Shown here one piece after another: positions 25,622 through 33,477 of a DNA stretch of 33,477 nucleotides. The stretch is taken from assembly GCA_030058085.1 (NCBI GenBank), contig JASGTU010000119.1, positions 1 to 33,477 of the forward strand, in the 5' to 3' direction. The position numbers and the translations under genes are program-made. The notes under the pieces are model-generated. The model was not told the origin of the DNA. It ran no database searches and saw only the letters and a list, made by a program, of their open reading frames with translations. This stretch comes from Chloroflexota bacterium (GTDB lineage Bacteria; Chloroflexota; Anaerolineae; Caldilineales; Caldilineaceae). The stretch's first letter is position 1. The number at the start of each line of letters is the position of its first letter.

Positions 25622-25921
25622 ATGCCGAAGGATGAATTCGAAGCGGAAGACCCGATGGAATTGGTCGGCATGGTTATGCCGGGCGAACCTGGCATGTTGG
25701 AAGCGATGGCGGAGGCCATCATCGAAGAGTATGTGCTGCTGGGGTGGGAGGAGCAGCGGCTGATGACGCTCTTCACCAATCCGCTCTTTCTCGCCACCCA
25801 CCGCATCTATCGGCAAAAAGGCGAAGGCTTTGTGCGCGCGGCGATCCGTTCGGCCTGTGCCAAGTATCGTATTCCGGTGCGGGCTGATGGGACGGACTTC
25901 GACCCAACGACGCCCAGCTAG
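25622..25921 (+). CDS. Hypothetical protein (99 aa) within the molybdoenzyme operon
   Basis: 99-aa soluble, mostly helical-looking protein (MLEAMAEAIIEEYVLLGWEEQRLMTLFTN near 27-55) without cysteines useful for cofactors apart from one. The start is preceded by AGGAG. It lies 13 nt after the zinc-ribbon gene and 23 nt before the beta subunit gene, so it is expressed with them. No recognised family; a dedicated assembly factor is one possibility. Confidence 0.65.
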   Translation: MPKDEFEAEDPMELVGMVMPGEPGMLEAMAEAIIEEYVLLGWEEQRLMTLFTNPLFLATHRIYRQKGEGFVRAAIRSACAKYRIPVRADGTDFDPTTPS

Positions 25922-25944
25922 CCTAGCCAGAGAGGATACGTTCC

Positions 25945-27207
<1,263 letters not shown>

Positions 27208-27230
27208 ATAGATGACGAGGGGATCACGAC

Positions 27231-27962
27231 ATGGCTACCGATGAACAGAATTCGGAGCACGAGAATCTATGTGTGGAGGAATGCGCTGATCACGCGATCC
27301 GGCGCGCACAAGTCTACGCCTTGCTGGCCGCGGTTACGCTGTATCCGCGCGACAATTGGAGCGAGGAGCTTCCTCTCTTGCCGGAGATTGTCACCGGGCT
27401 GCGTTTCGCGCCGTCGTTTCCAAGCGCGTCGCCGCTTTCCCTATCGCAGCTACAGATTGCCTATCTGCACAGCTTTGGCGCGGCCGGTTCGCTCTGTTAT
27501 GAGACTGAGTACGGGTTGCCCCATGAGTTCCGGCAAAGCCAGGAGCTGGCCGACATCAGCGGCTTTTACCGTGCGTTCGGCTTTGTGAATGGCGGGCCTG
27601 TGCGCGAGCGGCCCGATCACCTGGCCGTGGAGTTGGAGTTTATGCAGGCGTTGGCGCTCAAAGAGGCGCACGCGCGGCTGAACGGTCTGCCGGAGTATGC
27701 CGAGTTATGCGTCGACGCGCAGGCAAAGTTCCTCGGCGATCATCTGGGAACTTGGATAGGGTTGTTTGCTCAGAGCCTTGCGCTCAACGCCGGCGATGGT
27801 CCGTACCTTCCGCTGGCTGAATTCGCGGCGGCTTTCGTACGCGCCGATGCGGCTCGCCTGGGCGTCGCCCTTGTCGAGCGCAGCCGCAAGGAGGTGAAGC
27901 ACACCCCCTTTGACCCCGATTTCTCCTGCGCGGCGTGCCCTGTTGTAGACCTCATTCGCTGA
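27231..27962 (+). CDS. TorD/DmsD-like molybdoenzyme maturation chaperone
   Basis: 243-aa cytoplasmic helical protein. The family signature region [16 protein letters not shown] (126-141) is clear, and the C-terminus has a CAAC pair (233-236). Such chaperones bind the Tat signal and help insert the molybdenum cofactor before export. Its place between the beta and gamma genes is the standard position in type II operons such as those for selenate, dimethylsulfide or ethylbenzene enzymes. The start follows GAGGGGATCACGAC. High confidence in family; the client is inferred to be the alpha subunit here. Confidence 0.88.
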   Translation: MATDEQNSEHENLCVEECADHAIRRAQVYALLAAVTLYPRDNWSEELPLLPEIVTGLRFAPSFPSASPLSLSQLQIAYLHSFGAAGSLCYETEYGLPHEFRQSQELADISGFYRAFGFVNGGPVRERPDHLAVELEFMQALALKEAHARLNGLPEYAELCVDAQAKFLGDHLGTWIGLFAQSLALNAGDGPYLPLAEFAAAFVRADAARLGVALVERSRKEVKHTPFDPDFSCAACPVVDLIR

Positions 27963-28001
27963 GACGGGCGCAATCACCGGCAACTCGAAGAGGAGTGTAG
28001 C

Positions 28002-29039
28002 ATGCTGACTCGCAACCGACTCACACTGTTGATGGGGCTGGCGCTCGCTGTGGCCGCGGTTGTGTTCAAGACCCCGCTTGCCAGCTCGCAGGGGTTGACG
28101 ATTTCGGTGGCATACGTAACGGGCGAACTGCCTGTCGCGGATCCTTTCTCTGAATTGTGGAACCAGGCCACAGCCGTGGAGGTCCCGCTGAGCGCGCAGA
28201 TAATCGCCAAGCCCATCCAGCCTGCGACGAACATCAAGTCGGTGACGACGCGCGCTCTGCACAACGGCGAAGAGATCGCCTTGATGATGGAATGGGCGGA
28301 CCCCACGCGCGATGAGTCCGTGTTGCGCGTGGAGGATTTCCGAGACGGCGCGGCAGTCCAGTTCCCGTTAGCCGAATCGCTGCCGTTCTATTGTATGGGG
28401 CAGCAGGGCGGAGATGTCAACATCTGGCATTGGAAGGCTGACTGGCAGACCGCCATCAATGCGCGTCAGGAACTACACGATCAATTTCCCAATATGTACG
28501 TGGATCAGTACCCCTTCACCGAAGAGGGAGAGGACGCTCTGACTGCGGCCTACACGGACATCGCCTATCTGACTGCGCAGGCGGCGGGCAACCTGATGGC
28601 TGCGGATGTCCATGCCAGCCCTGTTGAGAACCTGGTGGCCGGGGGCTTCGGCAGCCTGACGAGCCAGCCGCTAGAGCGGCAAAACGTGCAGGGGTACGGC
28701 GAATGGAGCGACGGCGTGTGGCGCGTCATCTACAGCCGCAGTCTAGCTTCTGCCGAGAGTGACGACGTTTCGCTGGCCCCGCAGACGGTCTACTCCGTCG
28801 CCTTCGCTGCATGGGATGGCTCGAACGAAGAGCGGAACGGTACTAAGTCGACTTCGCAGTGGGTGTCCTTGCAACTTGCCGATTTCGACGCCGCCGCTGT
28901 GTCGCCCGCCGCCGAAGAAACGCCTGTCGCTCCCTTCAGCCTGCCGGGTTGGCTGTGGCTGATCCTGCTGGTCCTGTTGTCGCTGCTCGTGGGCGGCTCG
29001 GCCTTCTACTACCATCTTGGCACAAAGCGAGCGCTGTAA
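28002..29039 (+). CDS. Heme b-binding gamma subunit (ethylbenzene dehydrogenase-type) with C-terminal anchor
   Basis: 345-aa exported protein with a Sec signal (about 1-30), an EB_dh-type heme b domain (about 35-295) and a C-terminal membrane helix (about 313-337) with short cytoplasmic tail. Met132 in PFYCMGQQGGDVNIWHWK and Lys282 in NGTKSTSQWVSL match the positions of the methionine and lysine heme ligands of ethylbenzene dehydrogenase. The tail would tether the otherwise soluble complex to the outer face of the membrane. It would exchange electrons with a periplasmic cytochrome or cupredoxin. GAGGAG precedes the start. Confidence 0.87.
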   Translation: MLTRNRLTLLMGLALAVAAVVFKTPLASSQGLTISVAYVTGELPVADPFSELWNQATAVEVPLSAQIIAKPIQPATNIKSVTTRALHNGEEIALMMEWADPTRDESVLRVEDFRDGAAVQFPLAESLPFYCMGQQGGDVNIWHWKADWQTAINARQELHDQFPNMYVDQYPFTEEGEDALTAAYTDIAYLTAQAAGNLMAADVHASPVENLVAGGFGSLTSQPLERQNVQGYGEWSDGVWRVIYSRSLASAESDDVSLAPQTVYSVAFAAWDGSNEERNGTKSTSQWVSLQLADFDAAAVSPAAEETPVAPFSLPGWLWLILLVLLSLLVGGSAFYYHLGTKRAL

Positions 29040-29068
29040 GAGCTAGAGGCCGGCGCGGGAGAATCGGC

Positions 29069-30067
29069 ATGGAAGGGATGAACTTGCTCCACAGCATCAT
29101 AAGCAACCCGGTGCATAGGCGGCGGCCCTTCCGGGCTTCACGCACGCTTGCGCGGACTGCGACGGCTCCTCCCTTCCTGGCGTTGCTCACGGCAGCCGCA
29201 TTGGCGGACTGGCTAGTGACGCGTACTGCGACGCGGTTGGCGATCTTCATCCCCAAAACGCCGGAGATGATCGCAGGCTACCAGTGGCTCAACTGGATCG
29301 GCCAATTCGGTTCGACGTTGGGTGCGCTGACGGCGCTGGCTGGTCTGTCTTGGATCGTGCGCGAAGAGTGGCGTACACAGCGGACGCCCTGGCTCGCTGC
29401 GGCAATCGCGAGCTTAGGCGGGCTCAGCATCGTCTTTTTGGCCGCAGCGCCAGGCGCATGGCTGCTTGGCTACTACCTATTGATGCTCATCGCCTTGTTC
29501 GGCCTTGGCGGGCGCTCCTTGCGACTTGTTCAACCGCAGACCGTGCGGTTTGCGGCGTTTCTTCCGGCACTGGCGATGATGTCGGCAGGGCTGCACCAGG
29601 CCAGTCCAGCACTCTACGCGGCTTTGAATCTGCCTGGGCCGCCGATGTGGAGCAACCAGTTCTACCTGGGCGGCGAATGCCTCGTCTTGGCCGGTGCGCT
29701 GGCGATCTGGCTGGCTTACGGGCGAGGCGCAGGCATCCTGGCCTGGCTGATCGCCGCGCTGCCGGCTTTCGGCTTCGCATCGACCTACTTGTTTGCACCG
29801 GCGATGACCGCGACGATCGTGATCTGGTCGAACGGACTCACCCTGTTCCTCCCGTGGTGGGTATATGCCCTGGCGCTCTGGCTGACGGGCGCTGCCTTGG
29901 CGCAGCGCTTCTTGGCGGCTGATCGCCGCACTGGCTGGGCGATTATGCTGCTAGCCGCGGCCGGTTACGCCCCGCAACTGAGCAGCCAATTTCACTACGG
30001 GCTGATTGCGCTGTGGCTTCTTGCTCTGCCGCCGGCGGCAGAGGCAATGGATCGCGACCACGTGTGA
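29069..30067 (+). CDS. Polytopic membrane protein in the molybdoenzyme operon (332 aa), unknown
   Basis: 332-aa protein with about nine or ten hydrophobic segments. I chose ATG 29069 because GGGAG lies seven bases upstream; the frame is open back to 28859 but that part overlaps the gamma gene. Few histidines fall in membrane segments (GLHQAS and QFHYGL), so it is not an evident NarI-type di-heme cytochrome b, nor the NrfD type I would recognise. Its place right after gamma suggests a membrane partner, transporter or assembly protein. Function unknown. Confidence 0.75.
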   Translation: MEGMNLLHSIISNPVHRRRPFRASRTLARTATAPPFLALLTAAALADWLVTRTATRLAIFIPKTPEMIAGYQWLNWIGQFGSTLGALTALAGLSWIVREEWRTQRTPWLAAAIASLGGLSIVFLAAAPGAWLLGYYLLMLIALFGLGGRSLRLVQPQTVRFAAFLPALAMMSAGLHQASPALYAALNLPGPPMWSNQFYLGGECLVLAGALAIWLAYGRGAGILAWLIAALPAFGFASTYLFAPAMTATIVIWSNGLTLFLPWWVYALALWLTGAALAQRFLAADRRTGWAIMLLAAAGYAPQLSSQFHYGLIALWLLALPPAAEAMDRDHV

Positions 30068-30174
30068 GACTTTGGTCGCAGCATGCGAGCGTTGAGGCTG
30101 TTACCCTATGTGCAGATCTACGACATGCCGCCCCTGCGGCAGCAGCCTAGCTCATTTGCGAAGGAGATACTCAC

Positions 30175-30426
30175 ATGGCGAACGTCACCCCGGAGCACAA
30201 CGAAAATACCGTACTGGACATCCGCCGGATTCCGCCGCGCGACCGGCATCCGCTCATTTTTGATCGCTTCGACGCGATGAGATCCGAGGAGGACTTCGTG
30301 CTGGTCAACGACCACGAACCGAGACCGCTGTATTACCAGTTCCTGATTGAGCGTGCAGACGAGTTCACCTGGGAATACTTGGAACAAGGGCCGGAAGTAT
30401 GGCGAGTGCGGATCGGCAAGCGATGA
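30175..30426 (+). CDS. DUF2249 family protein (83 aa)
   Basis: 83-aa soluble protein of the DUF2249 family, recognised by DIRRIPPRDRHPLIFDRFD, VNDHEPRPLYYQF and WEYLEQGPEVWRV. These small proteins often occur near nitrate, nitrite or nitric oxide genes and hemerythrin-like proteins. Their biochemical role is unknown, and the histidine-rich NDHxPxPL part suggests metal or ligand binding. The start has AAGGAG nine bases upstream. Its TGA overlaps the ATG of the radical SAM gene. Confidence 0.88.
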   Translation: MANVTPEHNENTVLDIRRIPPRDRHPLIFDRFDAMRSEEDFVLVNDHEPRPLYYQFLIERADEFTWEYLEQGPEVWRVRIGKR

Positions 30427-31562
30427 GCCGGCAGATCGTAATGGAACGAGCGGCGAGCGCAAGGCTGCCGGCGCGCTTCGCGGAGCAGCGGGAGGCGTTC
30501 AGCTATGGCGACGCTCCTCTATTGATCTACTGGGAGGCGACGCAGAGCTGTGAACTTGCCTGCATCCACTGCCGGGCGGCGGCGATTGCGCGGCGCGATC
30601 CGCACGAATTGACCTCGGAGGAGGCGCGCTCGCTGCTGCATCAGATCGTCAACTTCGGCGGCAGGTCTCGGCCTCATCTGGTTGTCACGGGCGGCGACCC
30701 GCTGCGCCGCCCGGATCTGTTCGAACTGATCGCTTACGGCCGGAGCCTCGGACTATCGATCTCGGCTACGCCGGCGGGAACGGCCGCGCTCACCCCTCAG
30801 GTGATCGATCAATTCCAGCAGGCAGGCGTCGCCAGCCTGGCGTTGAGTCTGGACGGCTCGACGCCACAGCTTCACGACGCGTTTCGGGGTGTTGCGGGGT
30901 CGTTTGACTGGACGTTGGCCGGTGCGCGGGCGATCATCGCACAGGGGATCCCCCTTCAGATCAACACGATGGTGTCGGCGCAGACATTGGCAGACATCCC
31001 GCAGATCCGTCAGGTAATCCAGGACTTGGGCATTACGCGTTGGGCGCTCTTTTTCCTAATCGCTACGGGGCGGGGCAGCGCGCTCGAACAAGTGTCTCCC
31101 GCCGAGAGTGAGCGCTTGCTGAATTGGCTTTGGGAAGTAAACCAGGCGCGCGAGACGGCGTTTGCAATCAAGACGACGGAGGCGCACCACTATCGGCGCA
31201 TTGCACTGCAACGGATGCAAGGCCGGATGTCCGAGCAGGAGATACTGCGAACGCCAACGGGCCGCGGCTTCGGCATACGCGACGGCAGTGGCATCGTCTT
31301 TGTCTCCCACCGCGGGGAGGTCTACCCGAGCGGGTTCTTGCCACTCAGCGCGGGCAACGTGCGGTCACAGAGCCTCGTCGAGCTGTATCGCCACAGCCCG
31401 CTCTTCCGCACGCTGCGCGATGCCGAGCAGCTAAGCGGGAAGTGCGGCGAGTGCTCTTTCCGCATCATCTGCGGCGGCTCTCGCGCCCGCGCCTACGCTG
31501 CAACCGGCGACCCGATGGCGAGTGACCCGCTCTGTCTCTACCAGCCGCGCGACACCCGTTAG
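30423..31562 (+). CDS. Radical SAM/SPASM protein (NirJ/AhbD-like, TIGR04053-type)
   Basis: 379-aa enzyme with the radical SAM cluster motif CELACIHC (Cys43/47/50), the glycine-rich VVTGGDPLRRPD strand and a C-terminal SPASM segment starting CGECSFRIICGGSRARAYA with further cysteine in DPLCLYQP. It resembles NirJ (heme d1) and AhbD (alternative heme b) enzymes, which modify porphyrin side chains. Here it could make or modify a heme for the gamma subunit or multiheme proteins. The ATG overlaps the DUF2249 stop (ATGA). The frame is open from 30399, but the overlap favours 30423; ATG 30441 is also possible. Confidence 0.85.
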   Translation: MSRQIVMERAASARLPARFAEQREAFSYGDAPLLIYWEATQSCELACIHCRAAAIARRDPHELTSEEARSLLHQIVNFGGRSRPHLVVTGGDPLRRPDLFELIAYGRSLGLSISATPAGTAALTPQVIDQFQQAGVASLALSLDGSTPQLHDAFRGVAGSFDWTLAGARAIIAQGIPLQINTMVSAQTLADIPQIRQVIQDLGITRWALFFLIATGRGSALEQVSPAESERLLNWLWEVNQARETAFAIKTTEAHHYRRIALQRMQGRMSEQEILRTPTGRGFGIRDGSGIVFVSHRGEVYPSGFLPLSAGNVRSQSLVELYRHSPLFRTLRDAEQLSGKCGECSFRIICGGSRARAYAATGDPMASDPLCLYQPRDTR

Positions 31563-31607
31563 CCAGGGGAAAGCTGTCGTTATTGTTGCCGGAGAGGATG
31601 GCAAGCG

Positions 31608-32000
31608 ATGAACGGTTGGCAAAACAAGATCGCGTCGATTCTCGCACTGATTATCGGCGTCATGGCTGTCTTCGCGGGCGGCGGCGTCATGCTTGGCCGC
31701 GACCCCGGCTACAGCGTCGTCGGCTGGCTGCCGATCTATAACTTCGCGGCAGGCGTATTCACAACACTTGTAACGGCTATCCTCATCTGGCGGCGGCATT
31801 GGCTGGCCGCCCCTGTTGCGTCGGCGACGCTTGGGCTGCACGCCGTGGTAATGCTGATTCTCGTGGCGGCCTATCGCGGCGCCGTCGCCCCTCAAAGCCT
31901 GGTGGCAATGGCGATCCGCATCGCAGTATGGTTGGCCATCCTCGCGTTGTTGTGGGGCCGGCATAGACCGGCCCGAGACGGTTCGCAGCCACAGACGTGA
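31608..32000 (+). CDS. Four-helix membrane protein (130 aa), unknown
   Basis: 130-aa protein with four predicted helices (about 8-28, 38-62, 67-89, 98-116) and a basic C-terminus. It carries no obvious heme or metal motif. GGAGAGG precedes the start, about ten bases away. It lies 45 nt after the radical SAM gene and is probably the last gene of the molybdoenzyme cluster, as a hairpin follows directly. Confidence 0.65.
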   Translation: MNGWQNKIASILALIIGVMAVFAGGGVMLGRDPGYSVVGWLPIYNFAAGVFTTLVTAILIWRRHWLAAPVASATLGLHAVVMLILVAAYRGAVAPQSLVAMAIRIAVWLAILALLWGRHRPARDGSQPQT

Positions 32001-32008
32001 TCTGTCTC

Positions 32009-32026
32009 CCGGTTTGAGAGAACCGG
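32009..32026 (+). terminator. Stem-loop at the end of the molybdoenzyme cluster
   Basis: A perfect 6-bp stem CCGGTT/AACCGG with a TGAGAG loop begins 9 nt after the last stop codon. No T tract follows, so it may work with Rho or protect the mRNA end rather than terminate by itself. Confidence 0.35.
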
Positions 32027-32186
32027 AATAGCCGGACCCCTCGTGGATTATTTCCGGCAGTTCATCTTTCGTCGCAGGCTATGCGCTTCTGGTTATCACC
32101 GGCGACTGGCCTGCGACGTTGCGCGCGCGCTGCATTCGGTATACATCCCTTCGGAAGCCGCGCCGTTTCGGAGCCGCTTTCGGCTA

Positions 32187-32195
32187 TGTTACAAT
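32187..32195 (+). promoter_or_regulatory. Extended -10 promoter for the methyltransferase gene
   Basis: TGTTACAAT forms an extended -10 (TG-N-TACAAT, 32187-32195). The hexamer 17 nt upstream (TTCGGA) is a poor -35, which an extended -10 can compensate for. The expected start is about 137 nt before the pcm-like ATG. Confidence 0.4.
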
Positions 32196-32338
32196 CCGAA
32201 CTGGGAATTGTGCACCTGTGCGATTCCTGTCAGCTGCTGCGATATGTAGGGCAAGCTATGGTTCTTGGATACGAAGCTCTTGTACTTCAGCCGAATGAAG
32301 CGACGGCCTTGCTATAGGTTGAGGCGAGGCGGCAAGCA

Positions 32339-33043
32339 ATGAGCGCAGAAAACCGCAAGCCGTCATTTCCGTGGGCGGACACCTGGCCCGAGATCAGCGA
32401 TGGCAGAGTCCGGGCAGCGTTCGCGAAGGTGCCGCGCGATGCTTTTGTGGACGCCGCCTATAGGCGGTGGTCAGACCGCGACGCGCCGTTGCCTATAGGT
32501 GAAGGACAGACCATTAGCCAGCCGTTCGTCGTGGCGCTGATGACGCAAGCTCTACGCCCGGAGCCGGGGCACAAGGTGTTGGAGATCGGTACGGGTTCGG
32601 GCTTCCAGACGGCCATATTGTGCGAATTGACCGCGGCCGAAGGCGAGCTTGTGGGAGACGCGGTCTACTCGGTCGAACGATATGAGAGCCTGGCGCAGCG
32701 CGCCACGGCGACACTTTCCAGCTTGGGGTACGCGCCTCACGTTCGCGTCGGAGACGGGGCGGCGGGTTGGCCGGATGCGGCGCCCTTCGACGGCATCATC
32801 GTCACGGCGGCGGCTCGCTGCCTGCCGAGACCGCTTTGGGACCAGCTTGCCCCAGATGGGCGCATGGTGGTCCCTATCGGTGGCGAGTACGGCGAACAGA
32901 CGCTCTGGCGTTTGGAAAAGACGGGCGACATGATGCAGGCGCGCGCGCTGGGGCCGGTGCGGTTTGTGCCGCTGATTTCGGCGATTCTGGACGATCCGGC
33001 GCAGTGCCTTGAACTCAGGCGTCAAAGGACTAGGATACTGTAA
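32339..33043 (+). CDS. pcm: Protein-L-isoaspartate O-methyltransferase
   Basis: 234-aa SAM-dependent methyltransferase that repairs isoaspartyl residues in damaged proteins. The family signature is clear: EGQTISQPFVVALM before the SAM motif VLEIGTGSGFQTAIL, then VYSVERYESLA and the late DGRMVVPIGGEYGEQTLW. The length is slightly above the usual 210 aa, with a short insert (AEGELVGDAV) between motif I and the next strand. A purine-rich GAGGCGGCAA stretch precedes the start. It is followed after 1 nt by the RmlD-like gene. Confidence 0.9.
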   Translation: MSAENRKPSFPWADTWPEISDGRVRAAFAKVPRDAFVDAAYRRWSDRDAPLPIGEGQTISQPFVVALMTQALRPEPGHKVLEIGTGSGFQTAILCELTAAEGELVGDAVYSVERYESLAQRATATLSSLGYAPHVRVGDGAAGWPDAAPFDGIIVTAAARCLPRPLWDQLAPDGRMVVPIGGEYGEQTLWRLEKTGDMMQARALGPVRFVPLISAILDDPAQCLELRRQRTRIL

Positions 33044-33044
33044 T

Positions 33045-33477
33045 ATGCACGTACTCGTAGTGGGGGGAATGGGGCAGTTGGGCAGGGCTTTCCTGAGCGT
33101 ATTTGGCGCCTTACCCGGCGTAAGGACATCTTCATGGGATCTGCCCGAAGATGACATAACCGATCCGGCGATTTCCGATAGGATAGCCAGTCTCCACCCG
33201 GACTTAGTTCTGAACGCCGCGGCATGGACCAACGTCGACGGCGCCGAATCGAACTCTGATGCGGCTTACGCCTCGAATGCGCTAGGTCCCAGACACCTGG
33301 CAGAGGGCTGCAAACGTTGTGGCGCGTCCCTTGTCCAGATCAGTACGAATGAGGTTTTTCCAGGAATGCCGGGCCAGTTCTATCGCGAGTATGACATGCC
33401 CGCGCCGTCCAGCGTCTACGCACGCAGCAAGGCCGCAGGCGAGCGCGCCGTACAGATGACGCTCGATCAGCATTACG
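33045..33477 (+). CDS. dTDP-4-dehydrorhamnose reductase-like protein (RmlD), 3' end outside window
   Basis: 144 complete codons of an open gene. The protein begins MHVLVVGGMGQLGRAF, a Rossmann NAD(P) motif of the RmlD family, followed by LNAAAWTNVDGAE, the strand ending in ISTNEVFPG and the catalytic YARSK (Tyr-x3-Lys). RmlD makes dTDP-L-rhamnose for surface polysaccharides. Family members normally have about 290 residues, so about half is missing here. It starts 1 nt after the pcm stop, without its own strong ribosome site, so translation is probably coupled. The related SDR domain also occurs in methionine adenosyltransferase beta-like proteins, a lesser alternative. Confidence 0.8.
   Translation, partial: MHVLVVGGMGQLGRAFLSVFGALPGVRTSSWDLPEDDITDPAISDRIASLHPDLVLNAAAWTNVDGAESNSDAAYASNALGPRHLAEGCKRCGASLVQISTNEVFPGMPGQFYREYDMPAPSSVYARSKAAGERAVQMTLDQHY

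Larger units (their letters stand above)
32001..32338. other. 338-nt intergenic region
   Basis: It contains the hairpin at 32009-32026 and a likely promoter for the methyltransferase gene near 32187. Two short overlapping reading frames here (within 32043-32317) lack ribosome sites and family signatures and were not called. I see no RNA gene. Confidence 0.55.

Noticed and set aside
29069-30067. Membrane protein as NarI or NrfD subunit
   Set aside because: Too few intramembrane histidines for NarI and no recognisable NrfD pattern.
32043-32317. Two overlapping short reading frames before the methyltransferase gene
   Set aside because: No ribosome sites, no family resemblance, and a probable promoter lies inside them.

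Overview
The window is a GC-rich bacterial chromosome segment with no mobile elements, CRISPR arrays or rRNA. I infer a Chloroflexota bacterium (Anaerolineae/Caldilineae-like), with moderate confidence. The evidence is indirect: an alanine/proline/glutamate-rich linker behind the lipobox of the sugar-binding lipoprotein, a tRNA gene without encoded CCA near a large DHH-CBS-poly(A)-polymerase-type tRNA nucleotidyltransferase, and the mix of periplasmic redox enzymes. A phylogenetic placement was not possible here.

Layout. Bases 1-44 are the 3' part of a tRNA-Arg(TCT). Bases 176-4194 (minus) hold a ribose-type sugar ABC transporter operon (ATPase, permease, binding lipoprotein) with a near-consensus promoter whose -35 lies inside an inverted repeat. 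Bases 4281-10440 (minus) hold a four-gene sulfur/redox operon: an octaheme cytochrome of the tetrathionate reductase (OTR) family, a heptaheme cytochrome c fused to a membrane cytochrome b, a YeeE/YedE permease half, and a second YeeE/YedE half fused to a rhodanese-like domain ending in GGGCG. Bases 10543-12568 (minus) carry an FprA-type NADPH-ferredoxin reductase and two small membrane proteins. Bases 12686-16806 (minus) carry the tRNA nucleotidyltransferase and an 8-oxoguanine-deaminase-like amidohydrolase. Bases 17012-18895 (minus) carry a cupredoxin lipoprotein, a CopD-like membrane protein and a CPBP protease.

From 19223 the plus strand is used. A NarX/NarL-like two-component pair ends at a clear intrinsic terminator. 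It is followed by a run of closely spaced genes: a degenerate receiver protein, a Tat-exported molybdopterin alpha subunit (1148 aa), two small proteins (one a zinc ribbon), a four-cluster Fe-S beta subunit, a TorD-like chaperone, an ethylbenzene-dehydrogenase-type heme b gamma subunit, a polytopic membrane protein, a DUF2249 protein, a radical SAM/SPASM protein and a small membrane protein. The window ends with a Pcm methyltransferase and a cut-off RmlD-like reductase.

How the parts may work together. The plus-strand cluster encodes a periplasmic type II DMSO-reductase-family complex, similar in size and layout to periplasmic Nxr/Nar, selenate, chlorate and dimethylsulfide enzymes. It lacks a NarI-like subunit, so electrons would pass through gamma heme b to soluble carriers. 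The minus-strand operon looks like a quinone-linked sulfur oxyanion or nitrogen oxide reductase (OTR plus cytochrome c/b) coupled to thiosulfate/sulfur import. Substrates cannot be settled from sequence alone.
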